DNA of 16,889 bases from Bacillota bacterium (GTDB lineage: Bacteria; Bacillota_A; Clostridia; Lachnospirales; Lachnospiraceae), in the NCBI GenBank assembly GCA_023443925.1, contig JAEZSL010000345.1:1-16889 (forward strand), given 5' to 3'. This document shows, piece after piece, positions 8,075 to 16,119 of the stretch. The notes beneath the pieces are model-generated. The model saw only the letters and a list, made by a program, of their open reading frames with translations, searched no databases and had not been told where the DNA came from. Position 1 is the stretch's first letter. Every line of letters begins with the position of its first letter. The translations under genes were made by a program, and so were the position numbers.

Positions 8075-8135
8075 TACTGATTATCGAATATTTAATCGAA
8101 GATTAAATATTCAGGAAAGAGGTTACTATGCATAA
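8046..8135 (+). CDS. Putative 29-residue basic leader peptide overlapping the ROK gene start
   Basis: A TTG codon at 8046 sits five nt after AGAGG of repeat copy 1, the same distance as the kinase ATG has from the identical sequence in copy 2. The frame encodes KKRKAVFSTTDYRIF and ends at TAA 8133-8135, eight nt inside the kinase gene in another frame. Eight of its residues are Lys or Arg. If translated, ribosomes ending here would be at the kinase start, which suggests translational coupling. The second half of the peptide is simply what repeat copy 2 encodes, so it may have no function as a protein. Evidence is only the ribosome site and frame. Confidence 0.35.
   Translation: MKKRKAVFSTTDYRIFNRRLNIQERGYYA
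8085..8125 (+). repeat. 41-bp direct repeat, copy 2 (hairpin plus Shine-Dalgarno of the ROK gene)
   Basis: Second exact copy. The hairpin arms are 8086-8097 and 8101-8112, followed by AGGAAAGAGG (8113-8122), which is the ribosome site of the ROK gene (ATG at 8128). Because both copies have the same arms, the left arm of copy 1 can also pair with the right arm of copy 2, so alternative RNA folds are possible. Confidence 0.95.
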
Positions 8136-9051
8136 ACTTGTATTTGATATTGGTGCCACTAATACTAAATTTGCACTGATGAGTGCGGACGGTGAAATTC
8201 TTAAGAGAGAAACGGTTCGTACTGACTATCATTCCAAAGAAGACTATTTAAAAAATCTGGAGCAGATTGCTTTGAATTATAAAGAATTCGGGGATGAAAT
8301 CGCCATCAGTACCAATGGCAGAATGTGCCCGGACGGCAATACCTACCGGGCTTACACCATGAAATTTCTGCAAAATGTAAACCTGAAAAATGAAATAGAA
8401 TTAAGAACCGGGCTTCCGGTAACCGTATTAAACGATGGCTTTTCTGCAGCGCTTGGCGAATGGTGGAAAGGCGCCGGCCAGGGTTTTCGTAATCTGCTGG
8501 TGATCGTACTGGGCAGCGGCATGGGCGGCGGACTCATCATCGGCGGAAAGCTGTACCAGGGGGCAAAACGGAATGCTGCCATGGTCTTTGGAATGTTAGG
8601 TGCCTTTGGTGAGGGTAAATATGAACTATCCAGTCTTTCTACCTCCTTTACCATGCTGCTCTACCAAATGGCAGGCATGAAACAGGTTTCTATAGAACAA
8701 ATGACCGGTCAGAGATTTTTTGAATATATTGCGGAGGAAGATCCAACCGCACTTGGTCTGCTGGAGTTCTATTGTGAAAGTATAGCAAGCGTTATATACA
8801 ATTCGGCTATTCTCCTGGATGTTGACTGTACGGTGGTCACCGGCAGCCTGACCGGACAAAAGCTGCTGATGGATACTCTCCACCGAAAACTGAAGGAAAT
8901 TCCGGCGAAAGCACTGACCGGACAGACAAAAGTCTTACTTGATATGGCAGCCGGAGACCTTAGCGACTTCAATATACCGTTAAAAAACGGCTTACTTGCG
9001 GCAGATGCTAATTTGTACGGAGCATTATACCAGCTGCTGCACAAAGAATAA
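8128..9051 (+). CDS. ROK-family sugar kinase, probable beta-glucoside kinase
   Basis: A 307-residue cytoplasmic ATP-dependent sugar kinase of the ROK family. The ATP phosphate loop DIGATNTK (7-14), the catalytic-base region LNDGFSAALGE (Asp103) and the glycine-rich block LGSGMGGGLIIGGKLYQGA (128-146) are clear. The zinc-binding CxCGxxGC motif and the preceding GHM typical of glucokinases and repressors are missing; cysteines are only at 67, 216 and 234. There is no N-terminal DNA-binding part, so it is an enzyme and not a NagC/XylR repressor. Its position after a 6-phospho-beta-glucosidase suggests the role known for BglK in Klebsiella: phosphorylating cellobiose-type sugars taken up without PTS. 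A plain glucokinase is the alternative. Its start lies at a duplicated, hairpin-bearing ribosome site. Confidence 0.87.
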   Translation: MHKLVFDIGATNTKFALMSADGEILKRETVRTDYHSKEDYLKNLEQIALNYKEFGDEIAISTNGRMCPDGNTYRAYTMKFLQNVNLKNEIELRTGLPVTVLNDGFSAALGEWWKGAGQGFRNLLVIVLGSGMGGGLIIGGKLYQGAKRNAAMVFGMLGAFGEGKYELSSLSTSFTMLLYQMAGMKQVSIEQMTGQRFFEYIAEEDPTALGLLEFYCESIASVIYNSAILLDVDCTVVTGSLTGQKLLMDTLHRKLKEIPAKALTGQTKVLLDMAAGDLSDFNIPLKNGLLAADANLYGALYQLLHKE

Positions 9052-9063
9052 CTTGCACAGGAA

Positions 9064-9089
9064 AAGGCGGCCTTTATTATGGCCGCCTT
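9064..9089. terminator. Terminator between the convergent ROK and chemotaxis genes
   Basis: AAGGCGGCC (9064-9072) and GGCCGCCTT (9081-9089) form a GC-rich 9-bp stem with an 8-nt loop. On the minus strand it ends in TTTTCC, a short U-tract. On the plus strand the tail is AAACTG, so termination is better supported for the chemotaxis gene, though the strong stem may serve both. Confidence 0.8.
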
Positions 9090-9118
9090 AAACTGATGAA
9101 ATAATAATACTTTTCTAT

Positions 9119-10618
9119 TTACCTTGCATCATTTACCAATTCATTTAATCTCCTGCTAAGTTCATCAATATCCCTGTAGTTTTTGACAATATCCTGAATC
9201 CGGTTATTCTGTTCCAGAATATTCGAAGTAATCTCCTCAATGGAAGCAGCGGTTTCTTCCGAGCCTGCCGAAATCGTATTCATATCACCGGATATTTTTC
9301 CGTTTTCTGAATCCAGATTTCCTGTCATTTCGGTTACCAGTTTCGCTTTTTCAACCACGTTATCCGTATTTAAGATGATTTTACTGAATAAATCCCCTAC
9401 TTTATCCGATGCAGTCTTGCTGGTTTGGAAGCTTGTGTTAATTAATGTTACTTTATCAGAAGATACCTCTATCTTTTCAATAACACTTCTTATGATATCG
9501 GAAATTACTTCCGTTGACTGCCTGGAGTTCTCCGCCAGACCCCTGATTTCCTCGGCTACAACAGAAAAGCCTTTTCCGCTTTCCCCTGCCCTTGCGGCTT
9601 CAATGGAAGCATTTAAGGCTAACAGGTTCGTCTGTTTGGTAATCCCGTCTATAGTATTTAATATGGATACAATCTGTTGCGCCTGTCCGGTCAATTCCTT
9701 CATTAAATTTACGGTTTCCTGTACACTGTCATTTACTTTTTCGATTTCCTCTTTTAAAGCTTCTACTTCCTGTCCGCCCTCTGTTATGCTCATTGAGGTC
9801 TGATTTGACAAAGTAAACATTTCTTCTGAGGTTTCGGCAACAACTTTACTGTTGGCCCGGTTTGTAATCATAATTTCATTAATATCCACAATACTTTGTG
9901 TCTGAGAATCAATACCGGAGGCTATCTCTGAGAAAACGCTGGAAATATCATTGGAATGCTGTTCAATCACATTAAAATTATCATTCAGGCTTGTACTAAA
10001 ACCACCTAGAACCTTAACCGTATTTTTTACCTGTAACAGCAGCTCATCCAGCTGTCTTTTTCCGGCTTCCGTCTTGCCGTAATTCTCTTCCAGTTCTTTC
10101 CTCATCCGGGTACCGATGTTGCTCTGCGCAATTAATACGCCGCAAATTAGTATCAAAAACAGGTTAAAGGATACCAGTGCCTTGTCTTCCACTCCCATAA
10201 ACATGGTATCCCGAAAGTGAAAGAAGTAGTAGTTTGTAAAGATCAGATTAAAAACCCCCATTAAGGCGATGGGTTTCCAATCGTGATAGAGAGATATGAT
10301 AGCTAAGCCATAATAAACCAAAATGTAGGTTGTGATAGAGGACGAGGTACTTAGCAATAGATAGGTAAAAACCGCTACGGCTAAAACTACCAAGTACTTT
10401 AATTTATCTTCCCATATTCTCTTAAATGCAAGAAATGTAAGAATCGAACCGATAACCCCTCCTGCAATCACAAGGACAGCAATCATCTGTACACTCTGCT
10501 TATTCGCAATATCCACCACGATTCCCAATCCCAGAGAAAACCAGATTAATTTCGTTAATAACTTATTTCTGTTAAATAATACATTGTCTTTCTCCATACC
10601 TATACCAATACCTAACAC
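9119..10618 (-). CDS. Methyl-accepting chemotaxis protein with six-helix membrane sensor
   Basis: A 499-residue chemoreceptor. Residues about 23-165 contain roughly six hydrophobic segments (23-40, 43-63, 75-90, 94-112, 117-134, 148-165) with short loops. There is therefore no large extracellular sensor domain, and sensing is probably within or at the membrane. No HAMP domain is evident; a coiled coil starts near 172. Residues about 215-499 are the MCP signalling domain, with the conserved hairpin tip [20 protein letters not shown] (326-345) and [16 protein letters not shown] (350-365), which binds CheA and CheW. The frame starts with GTG at 10618, five to six nt after AGGGA; an ATG at 10597 has no proper ribosome site. 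Start codon and Shine-Dalgarno both lie in one small hairpin. The ligand is unknown. Confidence 0.92.
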   Translation of the reverse strand: MLGIGIGMEKDNVLFNRNKLLTKLIWFSLGLGIVVDIANKQSVQMIAVLVIAGGVIGSILTFLAFKRIWEDKLKYLVVLAVAVFTYLLLSTSSSITTYILVYYGLAIISLYHDWKPIALMGVFNLIFTNYYFFHFRDTMFMGVEDKALVSFNLFLILICGVLIAQSNIGTRMRKELEENYGKTEAGKRQLDELLLQVKNTVKVLGGFSTSLNDNFNVIEQHSNDISSVFSEIASGIDSQTQSIVDINEIMITNRANSKVVAETSEEMFTLSNQTSMSITEGGQEVEALKEEIEKVNDSVQETVNLMKELTGQAQQIVSILNTIDGITKQTNLLALNASIEAARAGESGKGFSVVAEEIRGLAENSRQSTEVISDIIRSVIEKIEVSSDKVTLINTSFQTSKTASDKVGDLFSKIILNTDNVVEKAKLVTEMTGNLDSENGKISGDMNTISAGSEETAASIEEITSNILEQNNRIQDIVKNYRDIDELSRRLNELVNDAR

Positions 10619-10635
10619 ATCTGTCCCTAGATGTG
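10616..10635 (-). promoter_or_regulatory. Hairpin enclosing start codon and Shine-Dalgarno of the chemotaxis gene
   Basis: On the minus strand CACATCT and AGATGTG pair over 7 bp around the loop AGGGAC. The loop holds the AGGG ribosome site, and the right arm contains the GTG start codon. Such a fold would limit initiation until opened. Confidence 0.42.
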
Positions 10636-11003
10636 CTGCCGGCCACTTAGACCAAAAGATATGCCATATGCTGTCTTTTGTTTATCCTCAGTTGAAAGAT
10701 TTTTTGTGGCATCCTTTCCTGTATACTTTCTTTCAATCTGAACCCATGGTATAAACCACCTGCTGGCAAGTGATTTATTGGTAAAACTTAAGGCATTCGG
10801 GTTTTTGAATGCCTTTTTAACAGGGTATCTCTAAATGCTAAACGTCCCCTTCGCCTCCCTAAAAAGAATAATCTGGCAATGAAACGATATTTCAGTATTT
10901 TTTTCGACCAAATTTTACAAAATCTTAATATTTATTCTTAATAATTTTTATTTAGTAATTTTAGCAGCAAGGCGAAAAATCCCAAATTCTGTCAAACAAT
11001 TTT
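10636..11003. other. Intergenic region upstream of the chemotaxis gene
   Basis: No gene is visible here on either strand. The region from about 10860 to 10980 is very AT-rich. On the minus strand a GGGAGG-CGAAGGGG stretch (near 10840-10862) looks like a ribosome site but has no start codon behind it. I looked for a c-di-GMP riboswitch, common before chemotaxis genes in clostridia, and found no matching conserved core. An imperfect inverted repeat (AAAAGATATG... with ...CTGTCTTTT) lies at about 10654-10679. A promoter must exist here, but no clear -35/-10 pair stands out. Confidence 0.5.
10790..10818 (+). terminator. Orphan terminator-like hairpin
   Basis: AAGGCATTC (10790-10798) and GAATGCCTT (10807-10815) form a 9-bp stem with loop GGGTTTTT, followed on the plus strand by TTT. 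It points to plus-strand transcription, yet no plus-strand gene lies upstream. It may end a short unannotated RNA, protect against antisense transcripts, or act weakly on the minus strand. Confidence 0.45.
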
Positions 11004-11040
11004 AAAAACAGCAAAAGCTCGAAAAACGAACCTTTGCTGC
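11004..11040 (-). terminator. Rho-independent terminator of the GH36-GH95 operon
   Basis: On the minus strand GCAGCAAAGGTTCG pairs with CGAGCTTTTGCTGT around TTTTT and is followed by a TTTTT tract (11004-11008). Two mismatches on the plus strand become G-U pairs on the minus strand, which fixes the direction. It lies 30 nt past the stop codon at 11070. Confidence 0.88.
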
Positions 11041-11069
11041 TTGCATATTATTATATTCGTATATGGCGT

Positions 11070-13301
11070 TTATTTCCGCTGAAATTCAAATTCCGTTACC
11101 TGACCTTCCAGCAAAGCTGCCGGATAGTTTTCTGCTATTGGCAACTTCTCACCGTCAAGGGTTAGCAGTCCATCTGCTTTTCCAAATACGAACCGAAGCA
11201 TTTCGCTTTGTTTTGCTGTAACCGATACCTTTCTGACAGAATAGTTTTCAACCGTCACAGAGATTTTATGTCCTCCCTCTATGGTCATATTCTCACAGGA
11301 ACATTCTTTCCAATCATCCGGTATGCCCATAGCAATGTATACCATATCTCTTGAACGGTGGGCAAACATTTCGCTTAAGGCTGCCGGTACAATAAATCCG
11401 GCTTCTACGGTAAAAGCATCGGAGGCTTCCCCGGCATTGGTTTCGGATATCTTAAAGATTCCGTTTTGGTTCGGATCACCATTTACTACGAACGTGTTTG
11501 CCGCCCGAAAGGCCATGCAGTATATTTCCAGCATGGTACGGGCCATATTCCCTCTGCCGCAGCGGGATGCAAAAATAGACAGGTAAGGAAAGGACCAGGA
11601 GGCATATTCGGTAAAGCCCTTATCAATTACCGAATTCAGAGTCTTATCAGAGGTTACGCTGTGGATATCCGTTCCCAAAGGAAATACCGGGTACAGCTGG
11701 CAGAAATGGCGGTGGGATTCAAATAATTCTTCTCCCGGAAACAGTGGATAGCCGTTATCCGAAACAATAACCGGAGCCAATCTCCTGTTAAAATCTATAA
11801 ATCTGCCTGCATCCTCTTCTAAAATTTCCGCATACCGCTCCATATTATCAAGTATATAGTGAAGGGTTGCTATTACAAAGGTTGCATCTTCTTTGATTAA
11901 CATTCCTCCGTTTTTAAAGACCTCAGGTGAATTGGTAAAAGGTATATGCAGATACCCGTCACTGCCTTCAAAGGCAATTCCAATATATAGATTAATAACT
12001 TTTTCAAGAAAGGGATATATGCTTGACTTGAGCTTTTCCCTATCCCCGGAATATTCATAGTACCAACAAAAGTCGGTGGCTACAAACAGTTCCGGCCCTA
12101 AAAGCAGGTTCCAGTAACACCATTCCCCTCCTACACCGTAGCCTTCCGGTCCCATCATTACGGGACAATGAATGGCATCTTTAATGCCGAATAATTTATA
12201 GGCTCTTTCGGTAAGCCTTGGAATTGCTTTTGTATAATAATCAATATAGGGTTCCGCCAGTTCTATATGATTGGTTTTATATGCCGCCCAATAACAGGAC
12301 TGTACATTCAGATCATTATGCCAATCCCCGTACCAGGCCGGCATCCTTGCATCATTATTCCAGATACCCTGCAGCGTAACCGGTCGTGAGCCCTTTCTTT
12401 CATTGGAAAAGATCTTATACATTTCAGTATTATAAGCATGCTGCAGCCGGTCATTGGGTACACTGATACAGGACCTGCTCCAAAACTCCTTCCAGGAGGT
12501 TAGATGGGCCGTCTTATAAACTGATTCTTTCTCTTTATACTCTCTAAGAAGCCTGGTATTAACCTCTGCCAGCGCAGTTTTTAAATCTGACCCAACCGGA
12601 TAAGAATCCCTGTATATCCTCTCCGTCTCATTATCTGCATGAAAGGCGATATAGATCTGCTCTCTTTCTTTCAAAAGGCTGATCACTGCCGTACCATCCT
12701 TGGAAAAGGGCTGTATAACGTGTGTTATATCTCCTGAAATTTCCGTTTCATACCCGGGATAGCTCCAGTCAGCCAATTGTGACAGCAAAGGATTTTTTGT
12801 ATCCCATCCCTGGATCTCCACATTAGCATGCTCCGTATCTAACTCAACTTTTAGAATATTTACGTTGGAATCAACATAAACAAAACAGTTGATCTGCTGT
12901 CCGTTTTTTAAAGTAACTCTTATGTCAGAAGCTGCGGTATCAAAATCAATGTCACCACAGAAATCTAAGATTTCATCTTCCAGAGCAATATTCAGACTTA
13001 ATCCCGGAAGATGGGTACGCCAGATCCTGGGCTCTTGTAAATCAGTCTCTTTGGTATAAGTACCGTCATGAAATTTATCCGGATTTGTTATAAACTCCTG
13101 AAATTTAGCTGCCGGCACATCCATAGTTGTATCCCTGGTCTCCCAGAGCATAATGCTGTCCACTGAAAAACGAAGAGAATTATGTACAACATATAAAAAT
13201 CCTCCGATCTGCCCATTTCCCCAAAAGAGTCCTTCATTAAAATGTTTTGGCAGCCGGTCAATGCTCAGCTTTCTCATTGTCTTTTCCTTACTGATTTCCA
13301 T
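11070..13301 (-). CDS. GH95-like glycoside hydrolase (alpha-L-fucosidase/alpha-L-galactosidase type)
   Basis: A 743-residue protein without signal peptide, so likely cytoplasmic. The order of motifs follows GH95: N-terminal beta domain with LFWGNGQIGG, then the helical barrel with LQGIWN (310-315), PAWYGDWHNDLNVQ (321-334), TNSPE with the probable acid Glu460, and HRHFCQLYPVFPL (530-542). GH95 enzymes invert and release terminal alpha-L-fucose or alpha-L-galactose. The usual catalytic-base block IDGN appears here as ISETN (residues about 618-622), and the asparagine-rich INxxMNYW is DLNVQSCYW, so the substrate may differ. I chose the ATG at 13301 for its AAAGGA seven nt upstream; 13277 is also possible, while 13325 lacks a ribosome site. 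It follows the GH36 gene by 156 bp and ends at a strong terminator. Confidence 0.78.
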   Translation of the reverse strand: MEISKEKTMRKLSIDRLPKHFNEGLFWGNGQIGGFLYVVHNSLRFSVDSIMLWETRDTTMDVPAAKFQEFITNPDKFHDGTYTKETDLQEPRIWRTHLPGLSLNIALEDEILDFCGDIDFDTAASDIRVTLKNGQQINCFVYVDSNVNILKVELDTEHANVEIQGWDTKNPLLSQLADWSYPGYETEISGDITHVIQPFSKDGTAVISLLKEREQIYIAFHADNETERIYRDSYPVGSDLKTALAEVNTRLLREYKEKESVYKTAHLTSWKEFWSRSCISVPNDRLQHAYNTEMYKIFSNERKGSRPVTLQGIWNNDARMPAWYGDWHNDLNVQSCYWAAYKTNHIELAEPYIDYYTKAIPRLTERAYKLFGIKDAIHCPVMMGPEGYGVGGEWCYWNLLLGPELFVATDFCWYYEYSGDREKLKSSIYPFLEKVINLYIGIAFEGSDGYLHIPFTNSPEVFKNGGMLIKEDATFVIATLHYILDNMERYAEILEEDAGRFIDFNRRLAPVIVSDNGYPLFPGEELFESHRHFCQLYPVFPLGTDIHSVTSDKTLNSVIDKGFTEYASWSFPYLSIFASRCGRGNMARTMLEIYCMAFRAANTFVVNGDPNQNGIFKISETNAGEASDAFTVEAGFIVPAALSEMFAHRSRDMVYIAMGIPDDWKECSCENMTIEGGHKISVTVENYSVRKVSVTAKQSEMLRFVFGKADGLLTLDGEKLPIAENYPAALLEGQVTEFEFQRK

Positions 13302-13349
13302 ACTTATTCCTTTCTGTCTGTTCATTGGTAACTCATACTAGCTCCTATT

Positions 13350-13383
13350 GCAGTAAAACATCTGCTGGCACATGTTTTACTGC
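13350..13383 (-). other. Intercistronic hairpin between the GH36 and GH95 genes
   Basis: GCAGTAAAACAT (13350-13361) and ATGTTTTACTGC (13372-13383) are perfect 12-bp arms with a 10-nt loop. There is no U-tract on the minus strand (CAATAGGAGC follows), so it is not a normal terminator. It may stabilise or process the mRNA and set the ratio of the two enzymes. Confidence 0.6.
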
Positions 13384-13457
13384 CTCAATCAGGGTGTTTA
13401 GTTAGCACCTCATCATTCACACTCTCCTGTTATTCCCTTACAACTCATGGGCTAAAC

Positions 13458-15569
13458 TTACTGTATCTGCGTAAGCCTGATTAAGCGGCTGTCGAAATCA
13501 CCCCATAGTCCGGTTTCAAGCCCTGCTTTCATCAAGGTACTGCCATGTACCTTTGTACTGCCATGTATCTTTTCCTCTGTTCCTTCTATTCTGTACAAAG
13601 CATCTGCCTTAAGACCTTGCAGATATAGATTCTGATTAGGACTTCCAAACCGGCTGCCCTGATGAAAAATAAATACAACAACCTCCTTTTCGTCCTTACT
13701 GATATACTCCACTCCATGGAGAGAACTGGTTCTGACAGAGGATAAGCGGTACTGTGTCCCAAACTGAACTGTTTTACGGATTTCTTTATAAGCAGCAATA
13801 TATTCTTTAAATTCCATAACGGTATCTTCACTGAATTTACTGATGTCGGCACCGATTCCCAGAACCCCTGACATAGAAGAGTGGAAACGGTAACTGTAAG
13901 GGCGTTCATATTTTCTCGGGTTATTGGAAGAGGCATCCGTAACCCAGCAGGTCATAACCGCCGGAGCATAAAAGTAAGAGAAGCCTTCCTGAATAAAAAG
14001 TCTTTCATAAGCGTCCGTATTATCACTGGGCCAGCATTGACTGGCATACTCTAAAATGCCAAGGTCTACCCGGGAACCGCCGCCGGCACAAGCTTCAAAC
14101 TCCACATGAGGGAACTTATCTGTTAGGAGCTTCCAGATTTCATACAGTGCCTGGATGTGTTTAAACCATAATTCCTTATCTTCAGTTGTGTTGCCCTGGC
14201 TTACATCTGTGAGTATTTTATTCATATCCCATTTTATAAAAGTAATATTTTTATTACTCTCAAGGAGGCTGGTCATAAATTCTATAATGAATTCTTTTAC
14301 TTCTGGCTTGCTGATATTTAATGTATACTGGTTCCTCGCCTGAAAGGGTTCCTGATCTTTAAACCGGTAGATCCAGTCCGGATGTGCCCGGTACAGAGCG
14401 CTGTCCGGGTTTACTGCCTCCGGTTCCACCCAGATACCAAAGTCCATACCCAGAGATTTAACATACTGAATAAAGTCTGTCAAACCCTCCGGAAATTTAT
14501 CTTTATTAACATACCAGTCTCCCAAACCTGCATGATCACTATGTCTTTCGCCAAACCAGCCGTCATCAATAACAAACAGTTCTATCCCCATCCGGGCCGC
14601 CTGCTTTGCCAGAGTTTTCTGCCCGGCTGCCTGAACATCGAATCCGGTAGCCTCCCAGGAGTTATATAATACTCTGCCATATTCCCTCTTTTTAACAATC
14701 TGTTCCGTTTCGAATAAATGAAGCTTACGGCTCATTCCGCCATAGCCTTCACCGGAAAAGCCAAAATACATCGGAGGAGTTGTGATGGATTCTCCTGATT
14801 TTAAAGTATAGGTAAAGTCAAAATTACTGATACCCCCGGTTACTCTCATATTATTAAAAACTGAACGCTCAAAGGTTATCTGCCAGTTACCGCTATAGCC
14901 CAATAATCCAAACCACACATCCCCTGTCAGTTCATCTGCGGTACCGCCATCCAGGGCAAAAGCGGGATTAAAATGAGGGCCGGTATTACCGCACCGGGAT
15001 TGCATGGTAAAGGAACCGGTGGTCAGATACTGGTCATTAACCTGGAATTCTCCTGCCCATTTACCGGTGAGATATTTCACCCGGTAGTCAGGAAGCTGCG
15101 GAATAACTGCTGTCCCGGATTTTAAATTTTCAATTATAACGTTATCCCCTTGGTTGTTGATCCTGGCATACCGTGAGATAATATCATAATCTGCGTAAAC
15201 GTCATAAACCAGCGCAGCATACAAGTCTGAGTAGCTGTTTTTATAACGAAAAGTCAGACGCTCCAGCTGTAGATTCACGGTTTCAATTTCATGGCCCAGA
15301 TATTTCATATCCAATTTCCTGATTTCGGGGTAATTGATTTTCAGGCAGCTTTCCAAATCAGAAATGCCGGTCCAAAAACAATATTCCTCCCTCTCCAGAT
15401 TGATATTAGGATCAAAACTGCTGTGTTCCCGCTTCTTAATCAGATAAGTCAGATCCTCACCATGAATTTTACTTCCCCAGTATAAATTCTGAAGCCAATT
15501 ATTTTCATAAAATACATAGGACGAATTTTTTGTTTCAAGATGGAATAAACCACTGTTATGTTTTATCAT
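13458..15569 (-). CDS. GH36 alpha-galactosidase
   Basis: A 703-residue enzyme of glycoside hydrolase family 36, near the usual 720-740 residues. It has an N-terminal beta-sandwich (about 1-285), a TIM barrel starting at VLYNSWEATGFD (300-311), and a C-terminal beta domain. Landmarks are FVIDDGWFGERHSDHAGLGDW (332-352), GIWVEPEAVNPDS (378-390), nucleophile Asp448 in FIKWDMN and acid/base Asp516 in WPSDNTD. It retains configuration and releases alpha-1,6-linked galactose from melibiose, raffinose or galactomanno-oligosaccharides. No signal peptide is present. GGAGG five to six nt before ATG is an ideal ribosome site. Residues 667-678 hold a tandem KIHGST-KVHGST. It is first in an operon with the GH95-like gene and divergent from an AraC-type regulator that probably controls it. 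Confidence 0.95.
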   Translation of the reverse strand: MIKHNSGLFHLETKNSSYVFYENNWLQNLYWGSKIHGEDLTYLIKKREHSSFDPNINLEREEYCFWTGISDLESCLKINYPEIRKLDMKYLGHEIETVNLQLERLTFRYKNSYSDLYAALVYDVYADYDIISRYARINNQGDNVIIENLKSGTAVIPQLPDYRVKYLTGKWAGEFQVNDQYLTTGSFTMQSRCGNTGPHFNPAFALDGGTADELTGDVWFGLLGYSGNWQITFERSVFNNMRVTGGISNFDFTYTLKSGESITTPPMYFGFSGEGYGGMSRKLHLFETEQIVKKREYGRVLYNSWEATGFDVQAAGQKTLAKQAARMGIELFVIDDGWFGERHSDHAGLGDWYVNKDKFPEGLTDFIQYVKSLGMDFGIWVEPEAVNPDSALYRAHPDWIYRFKDQEPFQARNQYTLNISKPEVKEFIIEFMTSLLESNKNITFIKWDMNKILTDVSQGNTTEDKELWFKHIQALYEIWKLLTDKFPHVEFEACAGGGSRVDLGILEYASQCWPSDNTDAYERLFIQEGFSYFYAPAVMTCWVTDASSNNPRKYERPYSYRFHSSMSGVLGIGADISKFSEDTVMEFKEYIAAYKEIRKTVQFGTQYRLSSVRTSSLHGVEYISKDEKEVVVFIFHQGSRFGSPNQNLYLQGLKADALYRIEGTEEKIHGSTKVHGSTLMKAGLETGLWGDFDSRLIRLTQIQ

Positions 15570-16059
15570 ATAAACCTCCGAGGCAGCTAAAAATGCTGCT
15601 TTCTGTACACATTATGGACTGTCCCTGTTACATGTATCATCGCTTTTATGGTGCGAGGTAGTATCATATGCAAGCTTAAAATATATACGAGACTAAAAAT
15701 AATCAATGTAAATAATAGATTAGTCAGAATAATTATCCGCATATAAAACATCCGGCTAAATTATATGGCATAATACTATTTTACTGTAAACCCCTTCCAC
15801 TTATCATTTAATGTATTTTTGAAGTCTCTATCTTCAAATCATATTCTCCAGCATTTGTGCAATAAGATAAAACCAGGTGTACAGTTTTAAGACATTCCAT
15901 AATATATTTTTTTAACATCTTCGTTGCTAGTATATCTATTCCGCGACTGACAGTAAATAGAATCATGCTAGTTTTATATGGATTAATACTAGATTTTCGT
16001 ATTTGTCCAGTTTAGCTTTTAATTACACACCAGGTTTATGTTTTTTTCTTGAAATAGTT
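15570..16059. other. Divergent regulatory region between GH36 and the cupin-AraC gene
   Basis: No gene is visible. For the GH36 gene a weak promoter can be drawn on the minus strand: TTGATT (15701-15706) and TATATT (15680-15685), spaced only 15 bp, which would suit an activator-dependent promoter. A site resembling the CcpA cre consensus with two mismatches lies at 15635-15648 (TAAAAGCGATGATA on the minus strand), downstream of that promoter. Small hairpins lie at 15584-15599 (GCAGC/GCTGC, before the ribosome site) and 15818-15838 (TTTGAAG/CTTCAAA). The motif GCTAGT recurs near 15926 and 15968. None of these is strong. Confidence 0.35.
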
Positions 16060-16089
16060 TTGTACTTTGCAATGCTATTAAGATATAAT
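16060..16089 (+). promoter_or_regulatory. Possible promoter of the cupin-AraC gene
   Basis: A perfect TATAAT lies at 16084-16089, with a poor -35 box TTGTAC (16060-16065) 18 bp upstream. Transcription would start near 16096, about 24 nt before the ATG, leaving just room for the GGAGG ribosome site. Confidence 0.42.
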
Positions 16090-16119
16090 AGGATATTATG
16101 AATGCAATGGAGGTTTATA

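Noticed and set aside
8352..9044. Minus-strand open frames over the ROK gene and similar antisense frames over other large genes
   Set aside because: They lack ribosome sites and recognisable domains, and lie opposite genes with clear family motifs.
10696..10703. A sigma-D (flagellar) -10 like GAGGATAA on the minus strand before the chemotaxis gene
   Set aside because: Only six of eight bases match and no TAAA box lies at the right distance.
10636..10800. A c-di-GMP riboswitch in the leader of the chemotaxis gene
   Set aside because: This is common before such genes in clostridia, but the conserved core blocks were not found on the minus strand.
15635..15648. CcpA cre-like site before the GH36 gene
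   Set aside because: Two consensus positions (the outer G and C) are wrong; kept only as a remark in the intergenic entry.
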